NCBI GenBank assembly: GCA_030248135.1
Contig: JASANC010003496.1
Span: 1 to 64,000, forward strand
Source: Theristus sp. LFF4_11
Taxonomy: Eukaryota; Nematoda; Chromadorea; Monhysterida; Xyalidae
Direction of reading: 5' to 3'
DNA length: 64,000 bases
The notes under the pieces were generated by a model that searched no databases, was not told the origin of the DNA, and saw nothing but the letters and a program-made list of their open reading frames with translations. Shown here piece after piece: positions 13,001-25,637 of the stretch. Position 1 is the stretch's first letter; each line of letters starts with the position of its first letter. A program made the position numbers and the translations under genes.

Positions 13001-14397
13001 GTTGAAAACATGCAGATAAAAATTGAATGAACCAAAGCGCAACGCTTTTTCTCTTGCTTTTTTCGCTAGCTTCGTTCGACGACGCGATGTGCCACACGAC
13101 ATCAGCTGTGTGTCACGTTGAAACTATGATACAAAATATTTTTTGCATTCTAGTCGTTTTGACATCCTTTCGTTTTTGTGGTCGATGCCTTTTTGTATAT
13201 TTTCGTTTTCACTGCCTTCTTTGAACGATATGTTGTTGTTTTTTCAATTCAGTTTTCAGTGTTTTGTTTCTTCCAGGGATTTTTTTGTGAAAAACACTGG
13301 GCGTGATTATTACCGGTGAACCAGATAGAGATTGAAAGCAATGGTATATTTTGTCGTTTCATTTATCACGGCTTTTGCAGCCTTTGTCAAGGCAGAATGC
13401 GCAAAACAGATATCATCAGCCGATACCAGTGCTGTTGTGAAAAATGTTTGCCATTTTTTCGCTGACTGACTTCGAGAAACTTGCTGTAAACAACCGTCCC
13501 GTTTCCTTTAGGGCTCGTTTAGCAGAGAAAACGGCAAGCGCTTAGGTTTCCGTTGATGTTAGCTGACATGTTCTGTATCCTATTACAACTAAAGTGTGTG
13601 TGTCTTTGTGCATCTCGTTCTAGGTGTGTAGCGTTACACTTACAGCAATGCTTCATGAGCCTCAGCCTAATAAATTAGTAGTCACAAGATTAAAAAGTCA
13701 AATCAGCAGAAGATAAAATGGCATCGAGAGTGTTCCACGCCCACTTTTTTAGTGTCGTCAGTAATATCGAGTGGTTTTTGGTTAGGACGATTGTGATGAT
13801 TAACTTGTCTATATATTAACTTCCCATCCCGATATGTATTTCCTTCAGTAGGTACTTTCAATTATGTCACGTCACTATTAAAATCTGTAGATGTTTCTTT
13901 ATGTGTGACGTCAGACTCATCGATTATACATTTCATTATTTGCACCCATCAAAGTTGAACTTCTTCTGAATGCATCGAAGTCACGCAACGTGACTTCTGT
14001 TGGAAACGGTGGCTGTTTTAAACGAACCGAAATTTGTCTTAAAAATTACCGGCGTCTTCACTGCTGTTACATTTGCATGACCACGTCAATAACACAGCCA
14101 TTGATAATAAGCTTCGTTAGTTCCAAGTCATTTACTAGCGCTGCAAGGTGCAGCAGCGCAGGGCGTGATCAATAAAAAACGGTTAATTTTCCGTCTCTGC
14201 CTTTCTACGGATTCTTAAATTCCGTCCCACCTTTTGTCCTACTTCACTTTAGGTTTCTATTTTCTTTCCCATCATTTCTGTTCGTTTCCAGCGTATCATG
14301 AAACAAAAGCATCAAGGAATTGCAGTACAGTAGCAAACCAACCGCCAGAGTGCTTCTGATAATAAACAACAAAAGACCGTCCAGCCAAAAAGTAACG
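10054..14397. other. Intergenic, UGT to GPCR
   Basis: 4.3 kb with no supported gene. It would hold the UGT 3' UTR and the GPCR promoter. An isolated ACAGGGTGGACTAATAAGT at about 10300 resembles a mariner-type terminus, but I found no partner end. The open frames here are short and lack splice logic or recognisable domains. Confidence 0.5.
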
Positions 14398-17300
14398 ATG
14401 CTTCCGTCGAGCCACGAGATTACGAGCGAAAATCAGTCGATACCATCAACAGTCCTCAATGATGACATGAGCAATAACATCACGACGCACAACGACAGTG
14501 ACACCGTGAACGCGCTGCAGTGTATCACGTACCACTATCTGGTGAGCGACTTGGTGCGCATCTTCATGGTCGTCTGTTTGTTCGTCGTCGGCGCCACTGT
14601 GAACCTGTGCGCCCTCGAGCACATGCGCAACAACGCACCGCCCGCGTGCGTCACGGGACCGGCGTTGCAGATGCATCTGCTCAAGCGGCACTTGAACGTG
14701 TCCGACCTGTTGGTGGTGTTCGTCTATGGCTTGAGGTGAGCTTTGGTTTGGTATGGTTTGGTTTGGTTTTGGTTTGGTTTACGGTCTTTTGACACGCATT
14801 TATGGGGCATCATGCACTTTCATTGTGTCGCTGAATATTCTTGACCGGTATTTTTGGTAGGCTATATAAAGCGGCTAATTTGATTGTTGTCACAGAATCG
14901 GTTGGAAGGTGGGCATGTCCCACCACCCACCATCAGCGTTTCTTGCTTCTTTCATTCTTCACAGTTTCGCGCTCGCTACATTTTTAGAGAACAAATGACA
15001 CGTTCATTCTGGCATCCATTTCATATATCCGTCATTATTATGCAAGGTCACCGCTCGTGGCCTGGTGGCAGCGTGTTAGACTCGTTTTCGGGGGATCGAG
15101 CCCCGACGAGTGGTTACTTGATAGCACAAAACTCAATGGGCGCTAGCGACGGCGTTCTGTACGCATTTCTGGGTTAGCCCTGGCTAAAATCATTGCCTGA
15201 TCCCCAACAACAACAACACCAATGTTGCTCAGCGAGCTCACCTGGTGCTACACATACCGTTGGCGAGCCGGTAATGAACTCTGCAAGCTGGTCGGCTTCG
15301 GACGGGCGTTCGTGTTCTACGCGTCCTCAAACATCCAGGCGTCCATTGCCGTGTCGCGTGCCGCGTCCGTCCTGGTGCCAGTAAAGGTAGATTATGATAC
15401 CGTAAAGGCTTGCATATAGGGTTCCTCCCACTTATAAGACCCCACCCAAAAGTGGGCGGAGAGAGTCACACGGCGGGAAACCAAAAAATTCAAAATTTTG
15501 ACTTCTTGGTCGAAATCTCACCCCGTTTATAAAGTCCGGACTTCATAATCTTTGCTTGTCACACAAAATTCCATTTTTTTCAGAAATGTTTGATTTTCAA
15601 ATTTATATAAGGAGACCTCACATGCAAGACTTTACGGTATATCGGCATGTTGCAACGGTGTTTTTCAAGTGCTACTGTTCAAACTGAACATTTTCAACTT
15701 CACTATATTGCTCGAATTGTGTTCGTGCTACGCTGTTAAATCGAGAAGATTCATGAAACTAAAAACATGCTGCGCAGGAAAACCGCGCAAACACCAGTCG
15801 CACATATCGACTGTTGACGATCGCGTGGTTGCTGGCGACCATCAGTGCCCTGCCACAGTTGTGGGTTTGGCTGATCACAGGTTAGCTGGTGAACCGAGAA
15901 ACAACAGTTTTTTTCAGTAAATGCTGCCGCACAGAGCTTGTTGGTTGGTTGGTGCTTGTAGCAGTTGGTGCTGTTACACAAACTCATAATAACAACTACA
16001 GCTGTACCTAAAAAGCCACGAATTAAGCAGTAAAGCCAGTAGTAGCACCACGTAGTGGCATATTGAGTAGTTTTCAATTTATAGTATTTTGTAACAGTAG
16101 AAACACAGCAGAGAGACTTGCTGAATGCGACCACAGAAATGCGTCAATGCGACGGCGGCCTGTTCCGTCAGTGCGTCAGCTGGTGGGACGCGCTCGGCCT
16201 ACAGCAGGCGTACCCGGTGGTGGAGCGTGTCGATCGCAACCACAGCTGGCTGTTCGGGCTCGTGCGCGTCGCCGACGTCGACCGCGGCTACTTGGCGTTT
16301 GGACTGTTCATGACGTTCTGGCTGCCGTTAAGTACGGAATGGTTGTTTTTAAAAATGAAAGAAAAATTTGAATGTTCATTCTATCTTCCTTGTACACACG
16401 ATTGGAAATTATCTTGGCATTCTTGAAAAACACAGCTCCTAGTCTGCGACTATTCGCGCCTTGATGGAGAATACAAAGACTGCCTTATTTATTCGGCCAT
16501 ACGAGCGCACCACAGTCGCTCTAAGACAAACCGTCGCCGGTGTCCGACCACATGCCAATTTTTTGAAGAATACAGAGCTCGAAAAAAGGAAGAACAGAAA
16601 GTTACAGCTCGAAAAGTGACAGCTTTAAACGAACATACTGTACACAACCTTATCACCTGTTTCTCACATTTTTCTCTTACTCGCAGTGGTGATCATCGTG
16701 TCGTACGGCTCGATGGTGTTGATGTTGGCCAATGAGGACCTGGTCGGCGGGTGCAGCTATCGATTCGCGGCCGACAGCAGTTGCACCGGCAACAGTCAGT
16801 ACCAGTTGCGCGCTTCTGTTAGTCGGTCGGCGAACTCGCCTGCGAACGCGCAATCGAGTGTGCTCATGAAGTTCGACGGTACACAGGTGTGTGCGAATTG
16901 GTTGGTGCTATAAAACCGAGCGAACAGCGATTTTAGTGGCATTCATGAATAAGCGGTATTTAGTGACGCATAACTGTGTTCAAACATGCATAGCGACGCG
17001 GTCAGTAAAAATTGCTTCATGAATGCTCCTTTAGGCGAGGACAAACGCAGCAGTGTGCAGATAACGCCATTAAATAAAGGCGTTCATTCAGTTTTCGTGT
17101 CATCAAGTGCCTGTGGCTGGCTCGATCCACAAAGGCGTGCGTTCAATTGTGGACAACTAACTCCGCCTTGAAGAGTTGCGGCCTGGAAAAATCAGGCCCG
17201 GCGAAATTTTTTAGCACGAACAATGAACTGCTGGAAGGAATTCGAGCCGGATTTCTTCGGGCTGGAATAGAACGGGCCGCAATTGAACACGAGCCTCCCC

Positions 17301-18208
17301 AAACGCACAGACGAAACAGTCCAACGCGTCTCCCACCGAGACCACGAACGCGACGCAGATGTTGTTCGTCGATTGTTGCACGCTGCACTCAGAAATGACA
17401 GTTGGCATATGAGTTCACATTTGAATCTCCTTTTGCTCCAGAGCGATAGGTTACTTTGACTAAACTGGACGGCAGATCTGGAGAGGAGGTCCGAGACTGG
17501 AGTGTTTTATGCCAAGAATGACCGTCGATCTGCGTGAACTCCACTGTGCATATATGTTGTTTGTTTTTTTGCCACGGTCGTGTGTTTGCACTTCAGATTC
17601 GGGTCGACCTCGCCGATCGCGACCACGACGCCGCCGACGCGCTGACGTCCGACGATCAGCAGCAGCAGCGCGACCGGAATCACTCGAATGCGAAACTCGC
17701 TCTGGCACTGCCGCCAGCAGCATCCGCCTCCGAGCTCGACGCTCAGCATCAGCATCAGCATCAGCATCAGCATCAGCATCAGCAGCAGCATCAGCAGCAG
17801 CATCAGCATCAGCATCAGCAGCAGCAGCAGCAGCACCGACGCAGCGGCAGTAGCGCACAGCAGCAACGTCGGTCGATCGCCGTGCACGTCAGCCTGAAAC
17901 TGACCGTCGTCTACATCCTCTGCTATCTGCCGTTCAACGCGCTGCAAACGCTGAAGCTCGTCTTCGGCCAACAGTGGTACGCCGCCGAGGCGCAGAATCT
18001 CGACCTGTTGAACGTGATGCTGCTGTTGAACGCCGTCATCAATCCGTTCGTCTATGGGACGTTCTTCACGGTCGGCGAGCCGGCGCCGATGGTGCTCGGC
18101 ACTGCGTATCGCGTCAACCTGGAGGCGCCCGCGCGGAAACGCCGCGATGCGCTTGGAGGAAGCGACAGAAAGCAGCAGCGGCATAATGGTGATCTGAGGA
18201 ACGGGTGA
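14398..18208 (+). CDS. Rhodopsin-family peptide GPCR, GnRH-receptor-like, 6 exons
   Basis: Seven-TM plasma-membrane receptor of 540 residues. Exons: 14398-14735, 15233-15386, 15778-15880, 16116-16331, 16687-16886, 17597-18208; all phases agree. The extracellular N-terminus has several N-glycosylation sites. TM1 is at about 47-70, TM2 follows HLNVSDLLVVFVYG, and a TM3 Cys at 130 (NELCKLV) can pair with an EL2 Cys at about 210. TM4 contains LLTIAWLLATISALPQLWVW, TM6 contains CYLPFN, and TM7 carries NPFVY at 486-490. The DRY position reads SRA (154-156). IL3 contains a His/Gln tract (386-417). The TM2-TM3 layout suggests a nematode GnRH/AKH-receptor relative, but the ligand is unknown. Intron 1 ends in a SINE, intron 2 holds a TA-flanked MITE and intron 5 an M1 hairpin. 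The exon 4 acceptor was chosen by phase. Confidence 0.85.
15046..15219 (+). mobile_element. tRNA-derived SINE, copy 2
   Basis: Full-length relative of the 4901 element. It has the same tRNA-like head (GGCCTGGTGGCAGCGTG, then GGGGGATCGAGCCCC), the same body ending ctgggttagccctggctaaaa, and a CCCCAACAACAACAAC tail. The tail stops 13 bp before the acceptor AG of GPCR exon 2, so the SINE 3' end occupies the acceptor region. Confidence 0.85.
15398..15639. mobile_element. TA-flanked MITE in GPCR intron 2
   Basis: About 242 bp with terminal inverted repeats TACCGTAAAGGCTTGCATAT and (reverse complement of the right end) TACCGTAAAGTCTTGCATGT. This is consistent with Tc1/mariner-type TA insertion. 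A single related end (TACCGTAAAGTCTTGCATAT) occurs at about 49919. Confidence 0.75.
16938..17027. mobile_element. Hairpin MITE, family M1, copy b
   Basis: Diverged copy of the 817-892 hairpin. It starts GGCATTCATGAATAAGCGG and ends GCTTCATGAATGC, with a TTTAGTGACGC stem segment. It lies in GPCR intron 5. Confidence 0.65.
17746..17834 (+). repeat. CAG/CAT trinucleotide repeat coding for His/Gln
   Basis: Nearly pure run of CAG and CAT codons inside exon 6 of the GPCR. It encodes about 32 alternating His and Gln residues in the third intracellular loop. The reverse strand reads as a long Asp/Ala or Leu/Met repeat, which is an artefact. Confidence 0.9.
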
Positions 18209-21200
18209 TGCGGGTTGTTGTGCATTATTATTCGTAGGTGGCGGGAAACTTTGTGCTTTTTTGTCAAAAGAGTTCCCAGCTGGTTTACGTGTGACAGCGC
18301 AGGCACGATGATGAAACCGTGATTTGATTGTGAAATGCAAACACACATGTTTACAACTGTTGCGGCGATAAATGATTCTAATGTCAATACATGGCACTTT
18401 TCATGACCGTCATCGTATATTCCTCTCGTGTTCCAAGTTATAAAACGCTTGTTGGACGAAAATTGTAAACGCCAAACTTCTGTGGCTGAAGCACAAGAAT
18501 TTTGCAGCATACCAGATTCAAATGCCAGAACACACAAATTCCAGTTTGCCTCTACGCATTGAAACTTATTGGCATCCATTGGTGTGCGTTTCGTTTTTTT
18601 TTGTTCTTTAATCACAGCCACAACTTCTGGAGGTCATTCCAAAATCAACAGTCATATGAGTTCTGGATGTCAAACCTGTTCCATGTTTGTAGTCAAAGCA
18701 AAACATGAAGCTTATTCCAAGGAATAGAACATGGTTTCATTAACAATTTCTCGCTGTTTTTTTGTTTTGGCTAAAAAAACTGCGAAAACATAGAAAAATC
18801 ACACACTCAAACAGACAAAAGCACGACTCAACGAGTCGAAAAGCGAAAATAATTGATGGCAGCATTTTGCATTCGTTCGTTATTTATACTCTTGCCGGTT
18901 CTTCGGAAATTTATTTCTTTTCCCTCCGATGCGTTTCTCTTCACAAAAAAAAAACAACATTTTGACAAGCAGGACCAACCGCTGTTACCACCAGACCAAT
19001 TTATACTCAGAAATAATAAATTTCATGCACTTATGAAAAGTGGGCCGGATTAAAAAGCAAGTTATTATTTGTAAAAGTGGTGTTTGGAAAGTGTTCTGAT
19101 TTTCGGTCCATTTCGTCGCGAGAGAATGAGGTGAGTTTTAGTTTTGTGATGCTTAGCTCCTGAGACGAGCTTAGTAAAATGGGACTAACACGTCCGTCCG
19201 ACAGTGTACCAGCGGTTTGTGCCTTCACCACACACAGCAACTGTATTCAGCTTTCAATTCCATCAAGCACGGATTAAAGGAACGGAACTTTGATTGATGG
19301 TGCTTCTTGAAAGTACGATTCAGTCCTCGCTTTGGCACCGTTGTGAGTTATGAGCGTGACGAAAAAACAATCTTGCATTTTTGATCTGAAGTGGCACTTT
19401 TGAATATATTTTTGTATCCATTTGTATTGTGTTCTTTTTGTTAATATCACGATTCCCATGTTTGTGTTTGCCGTCTGTCTAGCCCCATTAAACAAAAATC
19501 ATATTTTCCAGAGCCCGGTTTGTCCCCTCCAACGCATTTGGCCTTGCGTGACCCATGTCATTATTTCGTGAATCTTTGCATTTCACATTTTTCGTTCTGT
19601 TTAAGTTTCATCGTTTGCCCGCAGCTTTTTCGTCAATTTGTCATATCGTCACAATAATTTGTTATTCAATAATATTTTTTTTAGATTATTTATAAAACAG
19701 GAAGCACCAGTCTGCAGAAAGCACCAGAAATAATCCGCTGATTCACGGCCATGATTTCCGTGGACACAATCTGCTACATATTTTTGCACAAATGGTTTGA
19801 CATGGACGACGTCAATAAGGTAGTTTTTCAATTCTTTCAATTTTTTTTGCTTTTCAGAAAATTTTAGGCGACAGCAGAGCCTAAAGGCTGAAGAATAACC
19901 ATTTAGACGTTCTATTAATCAGAAAACTTAAAAAAAGTCATTTCAATATGTAATTTTTCAACAACGGACTACATATTGGACTGAAATAAACTGTTTCAAA
20001 CTCTAAAATGCCAAAATGCGAAAAGTGTAATGTGCATTTTATGTGAATGTGTCAGATTTGATTGCTCCAAAGAGAGTCGAGCACCATGCAGGCACCCATC
20101 CATCTGGAAACTCACATTTTCATCTTATTCGCACGAAAATACAGTGAAAACATGGGCAGGCTCTGCTCTGCTACATTACCGGGGGTACATGTGTACATCT
20201 TAACTTTGTGATTTTTGACAAAATAGTATGATCCTATATTCAAAGCATGTGCCTTAAATCTTTGAAGCATCTGTGATGGACTGGGCCATAGTGAAGTTCT
20301 CGAAGGCAGAAACAAGCAGTTTCAGGCCACCGCCTATATAACAGTCAATCTGTCAAAACACGCAGATTACTTCTGCAATTGTATACACATGGCGTTTTGA
20401 CAGCTGCACTGTGCAAGACTTGATAAAGTGACTTTTTCTTTTCAAATTGTTCGCTTTTGCATGGTGGTGTGTGTTTGAGTGAGTGTAACTGTTCCTGTGA
20501 TTGCTTGTCTGAGTGACTTTGATTTTTTGGAAAGTGAATGGTGTTTTCAGTTCAGACACACAAGTGTGACAATAAGATTTGCTGAGAACGGCTTGTTTTC
20601 CATTGCTTGTGGCCGCGGAACTAAAGTCGGTGAACAATAACTTTACCCAGTAGGAAACGTGTTTTGTGTTTTTTGCTCTCCAATCATTGGCTACGCTTTT
20701 TGAATCCATCCCGCTGATTGGTGCCAGCAAAACGCAGTCATTGAGCGTGAACTTTTCAAGTGGATACAACTGTGTAGCAACGACGAATACTCGCAAGTCT
20801 TGAGCGTTTTTTGCTGACGGATCAGTTTTCCAAAAGAATTTTGATTTCACCGCTTTGAGAAACAGTGTACATATCGCTTATTCCTGAAAATGGCGCTGAA
20901 CAAAAAGTCACAAAGAAAACCATTCAGCGGAGTCAAAATGCCGACAACAAGCATCGCAAGCGAGCAGCGACCATGCGGAATCACGCAAGACCGCGCCTCA
21001 CCGAAAAACGCCACTTTCAGCATTTTTATTGGCGGAATTTTTTCTGGCCGAAAATATTGTCGTGCTGCGTGCGCGATTTATACATGCGTGTATTTTCGTC
21101 ATTTATTTTCATTTTCATTGTAATTTCTTGTGGTGGAAAACATTTGTGCGGCTTTAAACTAGCAGCCGTTTCGCTTTATTGTACCACTAACAGCCTCAAA

Positions 21201-21913
21201 TAATTTTTCTTCGCTCTGAACCTCGCTTTATTGGTTTCGTTTTCTGATTTTTACCTCTGCGATCGAAATTTGGTTTTGACCTCACTTTGCCGAGCAGATA
21301 CTGGAAACAATGTTGGCTTTATGGTGTACGGTTGAAAATCGGCTCAGCTGCATGCAAATGCGTTTGAAAAGTCGGAATACAAAGCAGTTTCTGCCAATTA
21401 AAATGTGCTGCTGATGTCGACCTTGACAGAGAAGATCCATGTTCACGTGTGGGGCACTCATTAAACCAAGTTGCAACATGAAAGAACCATTCAAACACGC
21501 ACGCATAACTTTTGAATTCGCTGAATAATGCAACCAATTGGTGAATATCGTCGATGGCTTATGGAGGTAAATCGAATTCATTTTAAGCCGTTTTTATGCT
21601 GATGATATTTTTCTAAATCAAACCATATATGGCACAAGTCTGCATCGTATGGTTGAAACCACCAATCAGCGGTCTGGTTCATCATAATGTAGATGAAGCC
21701 AATTAGAGCAACTGGGTATTAAAATTATAGTTTGTGCCTTCTGGCATTCGAATCTGCGGCATGCTGATTGGCTGCATCTGGTTTTGACCGATCTCTGAAT
21801 CAGCAACTTCAAAAGCAGCAACTCAGCTAGCAGCTGATTTGCCTATCAATCACAGTGATCGATTAAATCTGCTGGTGAACTTCACCGTTGCTCAAATTTC
21901 CCCCCATTTACAG
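18209..21913. other. Intergenic, GPCR to TWK channel
   Basis: 3.7 kb without a supported exon. The missing first exon(s) and promoter of the TWK channel should lie here. Candidate ATG-initiated stretches exist (for example at 20890) but none has a convincing donor, so I do not assign one. Confidence 0.5.
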
Positions 21914-24900
21914 TCCGCCCGCTGCGTGCTGCCGCATCTGCTGCTGCTGCTCGCACTCATGGGCTACATCTCAATGGGCGCCGCCGTGATTGCGTGGCTC
22001 GAATCCACGGCCGAGTTGGACGATCGACGCTCGAAGATCGCGGCCGTGTTGCACAGCTACGATGCGCTGCTCGTGAACGCGAGGAATCTGGCGAACGAGA
22101 AGCGCAACGGCAAACCGTGTGACTTGCAACAGGTGAATCGACATTTTTTGCGGTTTGATCGGCTGTTTCGCAACTTGGATTGCGTCTTTCCTGAGAGCAA
22201 CCCACCGGGACGCTATTGCGAATTGTGAACCGGTGAATGCGTTTTCCCAGCGGCCATGTGTTTTGTCTTTCACAATGTCGAGTGATTATTGATGTTCCGG
22301 ATTTCTCACTCTACGACAGGAGAGAGAGGGTGAAACAAAACCAACAACATTTTGCGCAACCTCTCCAAAACCCCAGCCAGCTCAAATTAGCTCTGTTTTT
22401 TTCAGCACAAAAACGTTCTTGAGCCAATCCTCTGGAATCTGTCCACGGTTCACCATTTCGGCTACGACGCAGCAGCGGACGGCTTGTACAAACGACCGTG
22501 GCCTGTCGAGTACGAGCACGAGCGAACGTGGAACGCACCAGCTGCACTGTTCTATGCGCTCACAGTCACGGCGTCCACTGGTCGGCTAAAGCGGCATTCA
22601 TGAAACAAGATTTAGTGACGCGTAGCAGTGTTAAAACATAGTTAGGCGGTTACTAAATACCGCTTCATGGATGCACCTTAACTGAATGGGATTCATCAAT
22701 CTTATATTGTGTCATCCGCGTTAGACTATTGTCTGTGCGTTCGGGGGTTCGAACCCCGCCGGAGGAGTGTATGGGCACGTAATGACAGAGAAAACTCGAT
22801 GGGCGCCCCACTCGACGGCGTTCTGCGCGCTTTTCTGGGTTAGCCTGACTAAAAACATCGCCTAAAATCCACCGCTCGTTCGTTCGCTTGAATAATTTTT
22901 TAAAAAATCAAAAAATTGTGCCGCTGTCGTGTCTGCTGCTGATTGACGGCACGACATTGAGCAACGAATCAACCTGCTCAGCTGTAGAAACCTGTAGAAG
23001 TGTCAGATAAATCAAAAGTGATTTTTACAGATGAAAGTATTGTTGTTTCAAACAGTTTTTGTCACCGTTATATAGCTCCCGTTTGCCAGTATGGAGCAGC
23101 TGTACACAGGCAAACTAGCAACCGCAGATCGCGAAACCGCGACCGATGCATCTATTTTGCCAAAAAACAACGCTCACATTCAAACTCCGAAATCAGAAAA
23201 GCTCAACGAAGCATCCCATTACAGGCTACGGCGGCGCCAGCACCGACACCAACGAGGGTCGTCTGTTCACGGTCACGTACGGTCTGATGGGCATCCCGCT
23301 GTTGTTCATGACAGCCGCCGACTTTGGCATGTTCTTGACGCAGTTCGTCACCAGCATCTATCGGCACTGCTATCGGCTGGCACGTAGGTGCAGACGGTTT
23401 CTGCGCCGCCGGCGCGGTTCGGTCTCGGCTGTTCGCAGCGGTGGTAACAAGAAAAGTGACCGCACGAAAAGCGGCCCGCGACACAAAGAGACCGCCGCTG
23501 CGGTGACGACGATTGTGACCAACGAGATCAGTATGCAGCATAATAATGTGCATCATGGGAATGATGCCGCAATGGCGCGCGAGAACTGCGACTGGATTGA
23601 CAGCAACGATGTGGACGAACAGAACAGGGATATCAGTGAGGTTAGAGACGGTGGAATCACTGAGTGCCTGGCTGATTGGCTTGTTTAGCTGATCAGAACT
23701 TTTTGAAAACACTCAAACGCAGTCAGATGAAAAGCCATCAACTGCAGAAACAGTGCGTGTTTTTCTTAATCAGTTTGTATCTCTGAACTGTTTTTATACC
23801 ATAAAGCATCAGCCTTCGCTAATTCCAGGTAACGCTAGTTGTTCCCGCATTGGCCGTCCGCAAAACGGGCTTAGTGACCACTGCTGTGCCACCAAAACTC
23901 AACAATAATAACGCGATTGAATCCTCTGATCAACAAACACGCCACCAAAATAATAACACCCCCGCCAACAACAACAACAACAGCAATAATAACGATAAGC
24001 TCGCGCAATTCGTCGGTCTCAAAATGCGACCACCACAGACTGCTACTGTTAAGTCTGACCAGGACGGAGCGGTCGCGGACAATGACGACGCGGACGGCGA
24101 CGACACGAACGAGCGCGAGGACGATGACGACGACGACGACGACACGCACCTGCAGGTGCCCGTGTACGCGGCGCTGTGCATCATCCTGTGCTACTGTATG
24201 CTCGGCTCCACACTATACAACGTCGTGCTACGACGGCCCGACCAGCGAGACTTCGTGTTCGGACTGTTCTTCAGCTTCAACGCCGTCAGCACGGTCGGCC
24301 TCGGCACGGTGCCCACCGACAGTCTCCTGGTCGCTGCTGGCGTGCTCGCGTACTCCGTCTGCGGACTCGCCTGTATCACGATGTGCGTCGAGTTGGCCTC
24401 CATGGAGGTCGGTAGAATTGGGTAAATGCTCTGGATTTGGGTAAAATTGGGTAAATGCTTTGAAATTGGGTAAAATTGGTTAAATGCCCTGAATTTGGGT
24501 AAAATTGGGTAAATGCTCTGAATTTTGGGTGGAATTGGGCTGAGTCAAGTATTTCTCGACAGTGCAGCCGTTGCAGAAACTTGTGGCAGAAGATTGCAGA
24601 AATCCAATTTTTTGTGTTTCTGAGCGTGTGAGAATGGTTCACACAAGATATGTTAACTGAAACAAGGAATCTCCTTTTCTACTCCTGTTCCAAAACCTAA
24701 ACCGAAATTTGTCCCAAAACTGGCTTTATTGCGACCGGACCCGAACTTGGCACAGGGGTTCAGACATTTTTAAGAGTGTTTTTAAACTGATTGCGATACA
24801 GGTGAAACGTGGCTTCACACAACTGCACTACTATGGCACAGAGTTGCACAAAGCGCTCGGAATCGTTCAGGACTGGCGACAGCTCAGGGGCGATCTCACG

Positions 24901-25637
24901 ATGAAGGATTTTTTCAGGTCTGGTGACTCTGGTAAACAAAAGTGAATTCAGTTTGTTGTTGCTAACGTCAAGCAACACAATGGAAGATACGAAACTAGAA
25001 ACGTTTACTGAATTTGCATGGGATGAATTGGTTCTTCTAATTGAATTGGTTCTCGTGATGCGTCGAAAACGATCCATCAATCAGCTCTCCAATTAAAAAC
25101 CACCTGTGTGCAATAAAATCGTTCGCGTCTGCTGGGCAAACTCGAGGCACACAAACGCTCACAAGGAAACCCAACGTAACTGCTTTTTTTGTTGCCAGCC
25201 TGGTCGAGATGTACAAGTTCGGCGGCGACCCGGCCTACACACCGGACGATCTCGACTTCATCCACTATATTGATCAATCAAGCGAGTGGTCACTGAACGA
25301 CGATGGCGACCTGCTGCATATGCCGCCCAGCTGGATGTACTTCCACCGGGAGCACACTGGTGATCGCGGCTCGATCATCGTGCGCAACCCGTCGATCCCG
25401 TCTATTGAGCGCGAGGAGCAGCAAATCGACGAGATCAACAGTGATGGCAAACTTGATCACCATCACCATCACCATCACCAACTGGCGGCCGTCAACTCGC
25501 ACGCCATTCGACGGCCGATCATTGAACGTGAACTCGCGCATCGAAAGTCGTTCGCGACACTACTGAAACCGGACATACTGCTGGACAGACGCGGCAGCAA
25601 CATCAGCAACGTCGTGATCACCAGGAGTGAACATTAG
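21914..25637 (+). CDS. Two-pore-domain (TWK/K2P) potassium channel, 5' end missing
   Basis: Plasma-membrane K+ leak channel subunit with two pore loops and four TM segments. Exons found: 21914-22132, 22406-22580, 23225-23640, 23829-24407, 24802-24917, 25199-25637, giving 647 residues with consistent phases. The first exon found begins after acceptor tttacag without an ATG, so at least one upstream exon is missing. TM1 contains LLLLLALMGYISMGAA. The first filter reads STGYGG, split by intron 2, where TIGYGN-like sequence is usual. TM2 contains GIPLLFMTAADFGMF. A cytosolic linker of roughly 190 residues follows, with Asn-rich and eight-Asp tracts. TM3 contains ALCIILCYCMLGSTLY, the second filter is STVGLG, and TM4 follows. 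The C-terminal tail has a His run (HHHHHHH). Intron 2 holds an M1 hairpin 12 bp after the donor and a SINE. Intron 4 starts with a minisatellite. The channel family is secure; the subtype is not. Confidence 0.85.
22593..22675. mobile_element. Hairpin MITE, family M1, copy c
   Basis: GGCATTCATGAAACAAGATT ... AAATACCGCTTCATGGATGC. It starts 12 bp after the donor of TWK intron 2. Confidence 0.7.
22718..22872 (+). mobile_element. tRNA-derived SINE, copy 3 (5'-truncated)
   Basis: Begins inside the tRNA-like head (gcgttagact) and keeps the B box (GGGGGTTCGAACCCC), the closest of the copies to the canonical GGTTCGAATCC. The body ends at ctaaaaacatcgcctaaaatcc with no CAA tail. It lies in TWK intron 2, sense orientation. 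Confidence 0.8.
24419..24540 (+). repeat. Minisatellite in TWK intron 4
   Basis: About three and a half copies of a unit of roughly 35 bp built on GGGTAAATGCTCTGAATTTG and GGGTAAAATT. It starts about 11 bp after the donor at 24408. Copies differ by small substitutions. Confidence 0.75.

Noticed and set aside
13027..13224. Short protein with a signal-peptide-like start (NQSATLFLLLFSLASF)
   Set aside because: No conserved domain, ends without splice logic, and AT-rich composition unlike the coding exons here.
17460..18397. Long minus-strand open frames with Asp/Ala and Leu/Met repeats
   Set aside because: Shadow of the GPCR last exon and its CAG/CAT tract; no splice logic or domain.
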